Of a stretch of DNA of 26,047 nt, positions 19,770 to 26,047 are shown in pieces. The position numbers were made by a program, and so were the translations under genes. Source of the DNA: DATACN01 sp038215095 (GTDB taxonomy: Bacteria; Actinomycetota; Thermoleophilia; Solirubrobacterales; Thermoleophilaceae). The stretch lies in the NCBI GenBank assembly GCA_038215095.1, contig JBBQRG010000043.1, positions 1-26,047 of the forward strand, written 5' to 3'. The notes under the pieces were generated by a model. It was not told the origin of the DNA. It saw nothing but the letters and a program-made list of their open reading frames with translations, and made no database searches. Every line of letters starts with the position of its first letter. Position 1 is the first letter of the stretch.

Positions 19770-21022
19770 GCACCGAGCAGGGAGGGGCCGCCTTCTTCAA
19801 GTCGCGCTGGGTCGAGCGGCCTGCGCACGCGGTCCAGCTCAGTCCGGCCGGGCTGCCCATGGGCTTCCGCTCTGCCGGCGTGGCGGCCGGGATCAAGCCC
19901 GATGGCCTCGACGTGGGCGTGCTCCGGTCAGACGAGCCGGACACCGTGTCCGCGGCTCGCTTCGTGGACTCGGCCCTGGTAGGCGCCCCCGTGGCCGTCA
20001 CGGCCGACGGCGCTCTGGGCGGCCTGCGGGCGATCGTGGCCAACTCCGGCAACGCCAACGTGGCCGACGGCCAGCGCGGCCTCGACACGGCCCACGCCTC
20101 GCAGGCGCTGGCCGCCGAGCTGCTGGGGCTGAAGACCGAGCAGGTGGGCCTGGCGTCGACCGGCGTGATCGGCCGCGAGCTGCCACGCGAGAGGCTGCTC
20201 GACGGCGTGCGCGCCGCGGCCTCCGAGCTCCACGGCGACGCGACCGCCTTCAGCGAGTCCCTCCTGACCACCGACCGAGCCCCGAAGCGCACCTGCTTGG
20301 CGCTGGAGCTGCCCTCTGGACGGGTGCGGCTGGCGGCCCAGGCCAAGGGCGCGGGCATGATCTCGCCGCGCTTCGCCACGATGTTCTGCTTCGTGGAGAC
20401 CGACGCCGAGCTGGCGCCCGAGACCGCCGAGCTGCTGACCGGGGTGTGCGTGAAGCGCTCGTTCGACCGCATCTCGGTGGACGGCCAGCTGTCCACCAGC
20501 GACACGGTCTTCCTCCTGGCGAACGGCGCATCGGGCGTGCGCGTGGAGAGCGAGTCGTCCGACGAGCTGGCCTTCGGCGAGGCGCTCGACGCGCTCATGC
20601 GCCAGCTGGCGCTCGAGATCGTGGCCGACGGCGAGGGCGCCACGCGCGTGGGACGGATTGTGGTGCGCGGGGGCCCCGAGCTCGTGGAGCCGGTGGCGCG
20701 CGCCGTGGCCGACTCGCCGCTCGTGAAGACGGCGCTGCTGGGCGCCGACCCGAACTTCGGCCGCGTGCTGCAGGCGGCGGGGCAGGCGATGGCGGGCCGG
20801 GCCCCGTTCGTGGTGGACCTCGAGATCGAGGGCCGCCCGGTCGTGTCCGGAGGCGTGGCGCTCGACCTGTCCGAGGCCGAGCTGCGGGAGCTGGCGGCGG
20901 CGGTTGCCGTACCCGAGGTGGACTTCGAGCTGACGCTGCCCGGCGACGGTGGCGAGACCGAGGTCTTCTTCAGCGACCTGAGCCACGAGTACGTGTCCAT
21001 CAACTCGGAGTACACGAGCTGA
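19766..21022 (+). CDS. argJ: Bifunctional glutamate N-acetyltransferase / ornithine acetyltransferase
   Basis: A 418-residue proenzyme with GTG start overlapping the argC stop (GTGA). The self-cleavage site is AT in KGAGMISPRFATMFCF, giving T205 as the new N-terminal nucleophile of the beta chain. The oxyanion-hole motif STGVIGRELP lies at 131-140. ArgJ recycles the acetyl group from acetylornithine to glutamate, so this organism uses the cyclic arginine pathway. Whether it also accepts acetyl-CoA cannot be decided from sequence. Confidence 0.96.
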   Translation: MSTEQGGAAFFKSRWVERPAHAVQLSPAGLPMGFRSAGVAAGIKPDGLDVGVLRSDEPDTVSAARFVDSALVGAPVAVTADGALGGLRAIVANSGNANVADGQRGLDTAHASQALAAELLGLKTEQVGLASTGVIGRELPRERLLDGVRAAASELHGDATAFSESLLTTDRAPKRTCLALELPSGRVRLAAQAKGAGMISPRFATMFCFVETDAELAPETAELLTGVCVKRSFDRISVDGQLSTSDTVFLLANGASGVRVESESSDELAFGEALDALMRQLALEIVADGEGATRVGRIVVRGGPELVEPVARAVADSPLVKTALLGADPNFGRVLQAAGQAMAGRAPFVVDLEIEGRPVVSGGVALDLSEAELRELAAAVAVPEVDFELTLPGDGGETEVFFSDLSHEYVSINSEYTS

Positions 21023-21861
21023 TGCGCGACGTCCGCACGCTCCTCGAGGCGCTCCCCTACATCCGGGAGTTCCACGGCCAGACGGTCGTGATCAAGTACG
21101 GCGGCGCCGCCATGACCGAGCCCGCGCTGAAGGAGGAGTTCGCGCGCGACGTGGTGCTGCTCAAGTACGTGGGCATGAACCCGGTGGTGGTGCACGGGGG
21201 CGGCCCTGACATCACGCGCTACATGGAGCGGCTGGGGATGGAGGTCAAGTTCGTGGAGGGCCTGCGCGTGTCTGACCAGCCCACCGTGGAGATCGCGAAG
21301 ATGGTGCTTGTCGGCAAGCAGAACAAGGACATCGTGCTGATGCTGGGCCGCCATGGGCAGCCGGCGGTGGGGCTCTGCGGCGACGACGGCATGCTGTTCC
21401 GGGTCGGCAAGCGCCTCGTGGGGGAGACCGACGTGGGCTTCGTGGGCGAGATCGAGCAGGTGAACGTGGACGTGCTCAACCACATCGCCGAGGACTACAT
21501 CCCCGTGATCGCCTCGACAGGGGCGGACGCCGAGGGCAACTCGTACAACGTGAACGCTGACGCCGCCGCTGCCGCCGTGGCCTCGGCGCTCGGGGCGTCC
21601 AAGGTGGTGTTCCTGACCGACGTCGAGGGCTGGCGCGCCGACGCCGCCGACCCCACCACCAAGATCTCGGAGGCCACCGCCGCCGAGGTGCGCGAGCGGC
21701 TGCCGCAGGTGGCGGGCGGCATGCGCCCGAAGCTCGAGGCCTGCCTTGCTGCCCTGGAGGGCGGCGTGCCCGCGGCCCACATCGTGGACGGCCGCCAGCC
21801 GCACTCGCTGCTGCTGGAGCTGTTCACCGACGAGGGCAGCGGGACCAAGCTGTGGCCCTGA
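21022..21861 (+). CDS. argB: Acetylglutamate kinase
   Basis: A 279-residue amino-acid kinase. ATG 21022 shares its A with the argJ TGA. Motifs include VVIKYGGAAM (phosphate binding), VVVHGGGPDI (acetylglutamate binding), GDDGMLFRVGKR, and VASALGASKVVFLTDVEGW. An N-terminal helix (MRDVRTLLEALPYIREFHGQ) before the core is the feature of hexameric, arginine-inhibited kinases, so feedback inhibition by arginine is likely. argD begins 10 nt before this gene's stop. Confidence 0.96.
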   Translation: MRDVRTLLEALPYIREFHGQTVVIKYGGAAMTEPALKEEFARDVVLLKYVGMNPVVVHGGGPDITRYMERLGMEVKFVEGLRVSDQPTVEIAKMVLVGKQNKDIVLMLGRHGQPAVGLCGDDGMLFRVGKRLVGETDVGFVGEIEQVNVDVLNHIAEDYIPVIASTGADAEGNSYNVNADAAAAAVASALGASKVVFLTDVEGWRADAADPTTKISEATAAEVRERLPQVAGGMRPKLEACLAALEGGVPAAHIVDGRQPHSLLLELFTDEGSGTKLWP

Positions 21862-23000
21862 AGGAACTGCAGGAGATCGAGCGCGACTCGGTCATGCAGA
21901 CCTACGCGCGCAACCCCGTCGAGTTCGTGCGCGGCGAGGGCACGCGCCTGTGGGACGACGAGGGCAACGAGTACCTCGACTTCCTGGGCGGCATCTCCGT
22001 GGTGCAGATCGGCCACGCGCATCCCGCGCTGGTGGAGGCCATCCGTGAGCAGGCCGGCCGGCTGATGCACGTGGGCAACCTCTTCTACACCGAGCCGGGC
22101 ATCCGCCTGGCGCAGCGCCTGGCCGAGCGCTCGTTGGGCGGCAAGGTGTTCCTCTGCAACTCGGGCGCCGAGGCGGTGGAGTGCGCCATCAAGCTGTGCC
22201 GCCGCCACCGCCAGGGCGGCGGCTTCGTGGTGCTGGAGGGCGGCTTCCACGGCCGCACGATGGGGGCGCTGTCGGCCACGCCGCAGGAGTCCAAGCAGGC
22301 GCCGTTCGCCCCGCTCGTGCCAGGCTTCAAGGCCGTGCCGCGCGACGACCCCGCCGCGCTGGCCGAAGCGGTGGACGACTCCACCGCCGCTGTGATCTGC
22401 GAGGTCGTGCAGGGCGAGTCGGGCATTCACCCGGTCGACCCCGAGCTGCTGGCGACGGCACGCGCGGCCTGCGACCGCCACGGCGCGCTGCTCGTGTTCG
22501 ACGAGATCCAGTGCGGCATGGGCCGCACTGGCTCGCTCTGGGCCTGGGAGCAGGTGGGCGTCAGGCCCGACGTGATGACCGTGGCGAAGGGGCTGGCCGG
22601 CGGGCTGCCGATCGGCGCCTGCGTGGCGGCCCCCGAGTACGCCGGGCTGTTCCAGGCGGGCGACCACGGCTCGACCTTCGCGGGCGGCCCGCTGGTGACC
22701 TCCGCGGCCAACGCCGTGCTCGACGTGGTGGAGGACCAGGGCTTCCTGCGCTCGGTGGACGAGAAGGGCGAGCGCCTGGCCGCCGGCCTGCGCGGACTGG
22801 GCCTGGACGTGCGCGGGGCGGGGCTGATGCTGGCGTTCGCCTGCGAGGACGGCCCCGCGCTGGCGCGGCGGCTGCTGCTCGAGCAGCGCCTGGTGGTGCA
22901 TGCCACGGGGCCGGACACCGTGCGCCTGCTGCCGCCGCTCACCGTGGCGCCCGAGGAGGTCGACGAGGCGGTGGCCCGCGTGGGCGCCGCTCTGCTGTGA
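21852..23000 (+). CDS. argD: Acetylornithine aminotransferase
   Basis: A 382-residue class III PLP aminotransferase with GTG start, overlapping argB by 10 nt. Features are YLDFLGGISVVQIGHAHP near the start, NSGAEAVECAIKLCRR (103-118) for phosphate binding, GGFHGRTMGALSAT, D217 in LLVFDEIQCGMGRTG and the Schiff-base lysine K246 in TVAKGLAGGLPIGA. It converts N-acetylglutamate semialdehyde to N-acetylornithine; many ArgD proteins also serve lysine synthesis. Its stop overlaps the next start as GTGA. Confidence 0.95.
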   Translation: MALKELQEIERDSVMQTYARNPVEFVRGEGTRLWDDEGNEYLDFLGGISVVQIGHAHPALVEAIREQAGRLMHVGNLFYTEPGIRLAQRLAERSLGGKVFLCNSGAEAVECAIKLCRRHRQGGGFVVLEGGFHGRTMGALSATPQESKQAPFAPLVPGFKAVPRDDPAALAEAVDDSTAAVICEVVQGESGIHPVDPELLATARAACDRHGALLVFDEIQCGMGRTGSLWAWEQVGVRPDVMTVAKGLAGGLPIGACVAAPEYAGLFQAGDHGSTFAGGPLVTSAANAVLDVVEDQGFLRSVDEKGERLAAGLRGLGLDVRGAGLMLAFACEDGPALARRLLLEQRLVVHATGPDTVRLLPPLTVAPEEVDEAVARVGAALL

Positions 23001-23482
23001 CGCTGCTGTTCGCCTACGGCAGCAATCTCGCGGAGGATCAGATGGAGGCCTGGTGCCCCCGCTACAAGTTCCTCGGGCCGGCGCGCCTGGACGGCTTCAG
23101 GCTGGAGTTCCGCCGCCGCTCGATCCGCTGGCAGGGCGGCGCCGCCGACGTGGTCGAGGCCGAGGGCGAGGCTGTCTGGGGAGCGCTCTACGAGCTGCCC
23201 GACGGCGAGCTCGAGCGGCTCGACCGCAAGGAGGCGGCCGGCGACGCCTACCGCCGCCGCGAGGTGCGGGTGGACCAGGACGGCGACCCGCGCTCGGCGG
23301 TCGTCTACGAGGTGATCGACAAGGAGCCCAGCGAGCCCACGCCGGCGCCCGGCTACGGCGAGGCGATGCTGCGTGGGGCCGCGGAGCGCGGCCTGCCGGC
23401 GCAGTGGCGCGGCCACCTAGAACATCGGTTGAGGGAGCTCACCAATAGGCCCACTGACGTTTCCTCACCACCCAACCGGTAA
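22997..23482 (+). CDS. Gamma-glutamylcyclotransferase-fold protein
   Basis: A 161-residue protein with GTG start overlapping the argD stop. The fold signature FAYGSNL (5-11) binds the glutamyl group, and the acid E79 in LERLDRKEAAGDAYRR matches the catalytic glutamate of gamma-glutamylcyclotransferases; YEVIDKEPSEPTPAPGYGE near residues 109-127 is also typical. Such enzymes cleave gamma-glutamyl compounds to 5-oxoproline. The substrate (gamma-glutamyl amino acids, amines or glutathione-like thiols) is unknown. It closes the arg run and is followed by a hairpin. Its placement suggests a link to glutamate pools, which is inference. Confidence 0.85.
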   Translation: MTLLFAYGSNLAEDQMEAWCPRYKFLGPARLDGFRLEFRRRSIRWQGGAADVVEAEGEAVWGALYELPDGELERLDRKEAAGDAYRRREVRVDQDGDPRSAVVYEVIDKEPSEPTPAPGYGEAMLRGAAERGLPAQWRGHLEHRLRELTNRPTDVSSPPNR

Positions 23483-23515
23483 CTGCCTCGCGTCCCTTGG
23501 CGCGCGTCGAGGCAG
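23483..23515 (+). terminator. Hairpin terminator after the pheST-arg run
   Basis: CTGCCTCG (23483-23490) pairs exactly with CGAGGCAG (23508-23515), with an inner CGCG-capable loop. It starts right after the stop of the cyclotransferase gene and lacks a T tract. It separates the run from argG, which has its own -10 element. Confidence 0.6.
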
Positions 23516-23572
23516 GCGTGCTGCCCGCGGCCGCACGTGTCCCCGACGCCACCGATGGCGGGTTCGCTTAGG

Positions 23573-23578
23573 TAGCGT
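23573..23578 (+). promoter_or_regulatory. -10 element for argG
   Basis: TAGCGT fits TANNNT and ends 9 nt before the argG ATG at 23588. With a hairpin upstream, argG is probably an independent transcript. No clear ARG-box palindrome was seen in the 105-bp gap. Confidence 0.45.
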
Positions 23579-23587
23579 GGGGCGCCG

Positions 23588-24859
23588 ATGGCGGAGCGGC
23601 GCACACTCACAAAGGCCGGTTCTTACGAGGCCGTTCCGGGCGAGGTCGGGCGGGTCCTGCTGCTCTATTCCGGGGGGCTCGACACGAGCGTGATGCTCAA
23701 GTGGATCCAGGACGAGTATGAGGCCGAGGTGGTCGCGCTCACGGTGGACCTGGGCCAGCCCGGCGAGGACTTCGAGGTGGTCAAGGGCAAGGCGCTGCAG
23801 CTGGGCGCGCTCGATTGCCGCGTGGTGGACGCGCGCGAGGTGTTTGCGCGGGACTACGTGCTGCCTGCGATCAAGGCCAACGCGCTCTACGGCGGCGGCT
23901 ACCCGCTGTTCACGGCGCTGGGGCGCCCGCTGATCGCGAAGCTGGCGGTGGAGGCGGCGCACGACACGGGCTGCGACACGATCGCCCACGGCTGCACGGG
24001 CAAGGGCAACGACCAGGTCCGGATCGAGTCCACGGTGCTGGCGCTCGACCCTGCGATGAAGATCATCGCTCCGGTGCGCGGCTGGCAGATGGGCCGCGAG
24101 GAGGAGATCGCCTACGCCCGCGAGCACGGCATCCCGGTGAAGGGCGGCACCGAAGCGCCGCCCTACTCGATCGACGACAACCTCTGGGGCCGCTCGTCGG
24201 AGGGCGGCGCGATCGAGGACCTGGCCGAGCCGCCGCACGACGACGTGTTCAACCTGGTCACCGACCCGCGCGATGCGCCGGACGAGCCCGAGGACGTGGA
24301 GGTGGAGTTCGAGCGCGGTGTGCCGGTGGCGCTGAACGGCGAGCGGCTGGAGCTGGTGCCGCTGCTGGAGCGCGCCGGCGAGCTCGGCGCGCGCCACGGC
24401 GTGGGGATCGTGGACCATGTGGAGGACCGGATCGTCGGCCTCAAGGTGCGCGACCTCTACGAGGTCCCGGCCGCCACGCTGATCCTGACCGCGCACAAGG
24501 AGCTGGAGAAGCTCGTCGGCACGATCCACCAGAACAACTTCAAGCCGGGCCTCGACGCCCACTGGGGCTATCTCGTCTACGCGGGCCTCTGGTACGAGCC
24601 GCTGCTGGAGGACCTGAATCGCTTCATGGACTCGGTGAACGAGCAGGTCACGGGCGCGGTGACCGTGCGCCTCTTCAAGGGCAGCGCCCGCACGGTGGCG
24701 CGCCGCTCGCCGAACGCGCTCTACGACGCGGCACTGGCGGGCTTCGGGGAGTCGGGCGGCCTCTTCTCCCAGCAGGCGAGCCCGGGCTTCATCGAGCTCT
24801 GGTCACTGCAGTCGCGCATGGCTTACAGAATCCGGAACCGGGAGGGGGGAGAGCAATGA
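23588..24859 (+). CDS. argG: Argininosuccinate synthase
   Basis: A 423-residue protein. The N-terminal ATP-pyrophosphatase loop YSGGLDTS is at 27-34. Further family segments are LTVDLGQPGEDFEVV, YPLFTALGRPLIAKL, the citrulline/aspartate site AHGCTGKGNDQVR, and VKGGTEAPPYSIDDNLWGRS. It joins citrulline and aspartate, the step before argininosuccinate lyase. ATG 23588 is chosen for its spacing to the -10 hexamer. Its stop overlaps the start of a small membrane protein gene (ATGA). argF and argH are not in this window. Confidence 0.97.
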   Translation: MAERRTLTKAGSYEAVPGEVGRVLLLYSGGLDTSVMLKWIQDEYEAEVVALTVDLGQPGEDFEVVKGKALQLGALDCRVVDAREVFARDYVLPAIKANALYGGGYPLFTALGRPLIAKLAVEAAHDTGCDTIAHGCTGKGNDQVRIESTVLALDPAMKIIAPVRGWQMGREEEIAYAREHGIPVKGGTEAPPYSIDDNLWGRSSEGGAIEDLAEPPHDDVFNLVTDPRDAPDEPEDVEVEFERGVPVALNGERLELVPLLERAGELGARHGVGIVDHVEDRIVGLKVRDLYEVPAATLILTAHKELEKLVGTIHQNNFKPGLDAHWGYLVYAGLWYEPLLEDLNRFMDSVNEQVTGAVTVRLFKGSARTVARRSPNALYDAALAGFGESGGLFSQQASPGFIELWSLQSRMAYRIRNREGGEQ

Positions 24860-25032
24860 ACTCAAGGGGCTACACGATCCTAGGCTGGGCGGTCTGGCAG
24901 GTCGGCAAGCGGGTGGCTGCGAAGAAGATGGCGCAGAACCGCGTGAAGCTTGGCGCCGCCGGCCTGGTGGCGCTGGTGCTGATCGGGGGCGTTTTCGCCG
25001 CCAAGGCCGGCCTTTCTTCGGACGACGAGTAG
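24856..25032 (+). CDS. Small single-helix membrane protein coupled to argG
   Basis: A 58-residue protein whose ATG overlaps the argG stop, with a strong purine-rich site GGGAGGGGGGAG just upstream. It has a basic amphipathic N-terminal half (GWAVWQVGKRVAAKKMAQNRVK), one hydrophobic segment (about 32-49, LGAAGLVALVLIGGVFAA) and an acidic C-terminus SSDDE. This pattern is that of a membrane-anchored small protein. I do not know the family, and no function can be assigned. The composition differs from antisense shadows here, which supports a real gene. Confidence 0.75.
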   Translation: MNSRGYTILGWAVWQVGKRVAAKKMAQNRVKLGAAGLVALVLIGGVFAAKAGLSSDDE

Positions 25033-25045
25033 AGCGAGAGCCTGC

Positions 25046-25068
25046 GCAGCCGGCCGAGCCGGCTGCTT
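25046..25068 (+). terminator. Hairpin terminator after argG and the small membrane protein
   Basis: GCAGCCGGC (25046-25054) and GCCGGCTGC (25058-25066) form a perfect 9-bp stem with a 3-nt loop CGA, followed only by TT. It lies 13 nt after the stop of the small gene and 35 nt before the dehydrogenase ATG. Confidence 0.65.
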
Positions 25069-25085
25069 GGCGACTGACCCCCGTG

Positions 25086-25092
25086 TAAAGCT
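25086..25092 (+). promoter_or_regulatory. Possible -10 region for the dehydrogenase gene
   Basis: TAAAGCT lies 8 nt before the ATG at 25101, in the position seen for other leaderless candidates here, but the sixth base of the hexamer is C rather than T. It is a weaker match than the others. Confidence 0.3.
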
Positions 25093-25100
25093 CCCCCGGC

Positions 25101-26047
25101 ATGAGTCGCCAGGGGAGTGGCGGTTGGGAGAGCGTCCTCGACGCCGAGAGCCTCGTTGCTCCCGGCGCGGAATGGCGCTCGGAGCTCTACCGCGTCGCGC
25201 TATCGCAGTTCCACCGCTCGGCCGACCTGCTCGAGCTGGACCCCGGCATCCGGGCCCGGCTGATCGAGCCGCGCCGGGCGCTGATCGTGAACTTCCCGGT
25301 GCGCCGCGACGACGGCACGGTGGAGACGTTCACGGGCTACCGCGTGCAGCACACGCTGGTCATGGGTCCGATGAAGGGCGGCTTTCGCTACAGCCCGGCG
25401 GTGTCGCTGGGCGAGTGCGCGGCGCTGGCCATGTGGATGACGCTGAAGTGCTCGCTGCTCGGCCTGCCCTTCGGCGGCGCCAAGGGCGGCGTGCGCTGCG
25501 ACCCCAACCGGCACTCCGTGGGCGAGCTGGAGCGAATCACGCGCCGCTACGCGTCGGAGCTGTTCCCGGTGATCGGGCCCGACAGCGACATCGCTGCGCC
25601 CGACATGGCCACGGGCGAGCGCGAGATGGCCTGGTTCATGGACACCTACTCCCAGCAGGTCGGCCACCCGGTGCCCGAGATCGTGACCGGCAAGCCACTG
25701 GTGCTGGGTGGCACCGAGGGCCGCGACGAGGCCACCGGACTGGGCGTGGTGTTCTGCATCGAGGACGTGCTGCGCGGCCGCGGCGAGAAGGTCGAGGGCC
25801 AGCGCGTGGGCGTGCAGGGCTTCGGCAAGGTCGGCTCCGTGGTGGCGCGCGAGCTGGTGGCGCGCGGCGCGCGCGTGGTCGCGATATCCGACGTCACGGG
25901 GGGCCTCCACGATCCCGAGGGGATCGACGTGGAGGCCGCACTCGCCTACGTCGACGAGCACCGCTTCCTGCGCGGCTGCGACGCCGGCGCTCCCGTTGAC
26001 CGCGGGGATGTGGTCGAGCTGCCGTGCGACATCCTCGTGCCCGCCGC
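25101..26047 (+). CDS. Glu/Leu/Phe/Val-type dehydrogenase, probably glutamate dehydrogenase; 3' end outside window
   Basis: The frame is open from ATG 25101 to the window end, giving 315 residues of a protein usually about 410-430. The substrate domain shows VMGPMKGGFRYSP (K92 region), LPFGGAKGGV with catalytic K128, and GPDSDIAAPDMATGEREMAWFMDTY. The Rossmann domain begins around VGVQGFGKVGSVVARELV, the dinucleotide loop, followed by VVAISDVTGGLHDPEGID; the acidic residue after the second strand suggests NAD. The enzyme interconverts glutamate and 2-oxoglutarate plus ammonia. Leucine or phenylalanine dehydrogenases share these motifs, but this wording fits glutamate dehydrogenase best. Confidence 0.9.
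   Translation, partial: MSRQGSGGWESVLDAESLVAPGAEWRSELYRVALSQFHRSADLLELDPGIRARLIEPRRALIVNFPVRRDDGTVETFTGYRVQHTLVMGPMKGGFRYSPAVSLGECAALAMWMTLKCSLLGLPFGGAKGGVRCDPNRHSVGELERITRRYASELFPVIGPDSDIAAPDMATGEREMAWFMDTYSQQVGHPVPEIVTGKPLVLGGTEGRDEATGLGVVFCIEDVLRGRGEKVEGQRVGVQGFGKVGSVVARELVARGARVVAISDVTGGLHDPEGIDVEAALAYVDEHRFLRGCDAGAPVDRGDVVELPCDILVPA

Noticed and set aside
1..26047. CRISPR arrays, insertion sequences, prophage genes, toxin-antitoxin or restriction genes
   Set aside because: None seen: no regularly spaced repeats, no transposase or integrase motifs, and nearly all the sequence is assigned to housekeeping-type genes.

Overview
The window looks like an ordinary chromosomal stretch of a very GC-rich actinobacterium. 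Heavy GTG start usage, leaderless -10/start-codon spacing, a secreted resuscitation-promoting-factor (Rpf) type protein, a TreT-like trehalose synthase and the pheST-argCJBD order all fit Actinobacteriota. The class Thermoleophilia (Solirubrobacterales/Gaiellales-like) is my best guess; that placement is inference and was not tested by any search.

Layout: 1-588 is the C-terminal end of acetyl-CoA synthetase, followed by a terminator and an NAD-dependent epimerase (752-1711). A three-gene sulfur cassette follows (1728-4272): an ArsR-type repressor with a C-x3-C pair, a CstB-like persulfide dioxygenase/rhodanese fusion, and a TauE/SafE (TSUP) exporter, with a 24-bp palindromic operator in front. 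A tRNA-Val(GAC) and a small hypothetical gene lie on the minus strand (4389-4693), divergent from a REC-GGDEF diguanylate cyclase (4821-5753). A phosphate module (5772-7763) holds a DUF47/PhoU-like protein, a PiT transporter and a two-helix membrane protein. Two minus-strand genes follow, a class V aminotransferase and an Rpf-like cell-wall hydrolase. An 85-bp repeat occurs just after the 3' end of each.

The Rpf-like gene diverges from treT-thrS. The 84-bp gap between them holds an exact CRP/GlxR consensus and a LexA-type palindrome. Next come infC, a 407-bp gap with two striking inverted repeats, rpmI-rplT, a canonical terminator, a SpoU rRNA methyltransferase, and a seven-gene overlapping run pheS-pheT-argC-argJ-argB-argD-GGCT. 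argG with a small coupled membrane protein follows, and the window ends inside a Glu/Leu-type dehydrogenase.

How it fits together: most genes are housekeeping (translation, arginine synthesis, phosphate uptake, acetate activation). The less routine parts are the sulfur-detoxification cassette with its own sensor and operator, the jointly controlled rpf/treT-thrS promoter region, and the repeat and palindrome elements around the aminotransferase and in front of rpmI. I found no CRISPR array, insertion sequence, prophage or defence system. Most of the long antisense open frames are high-GC shadows.
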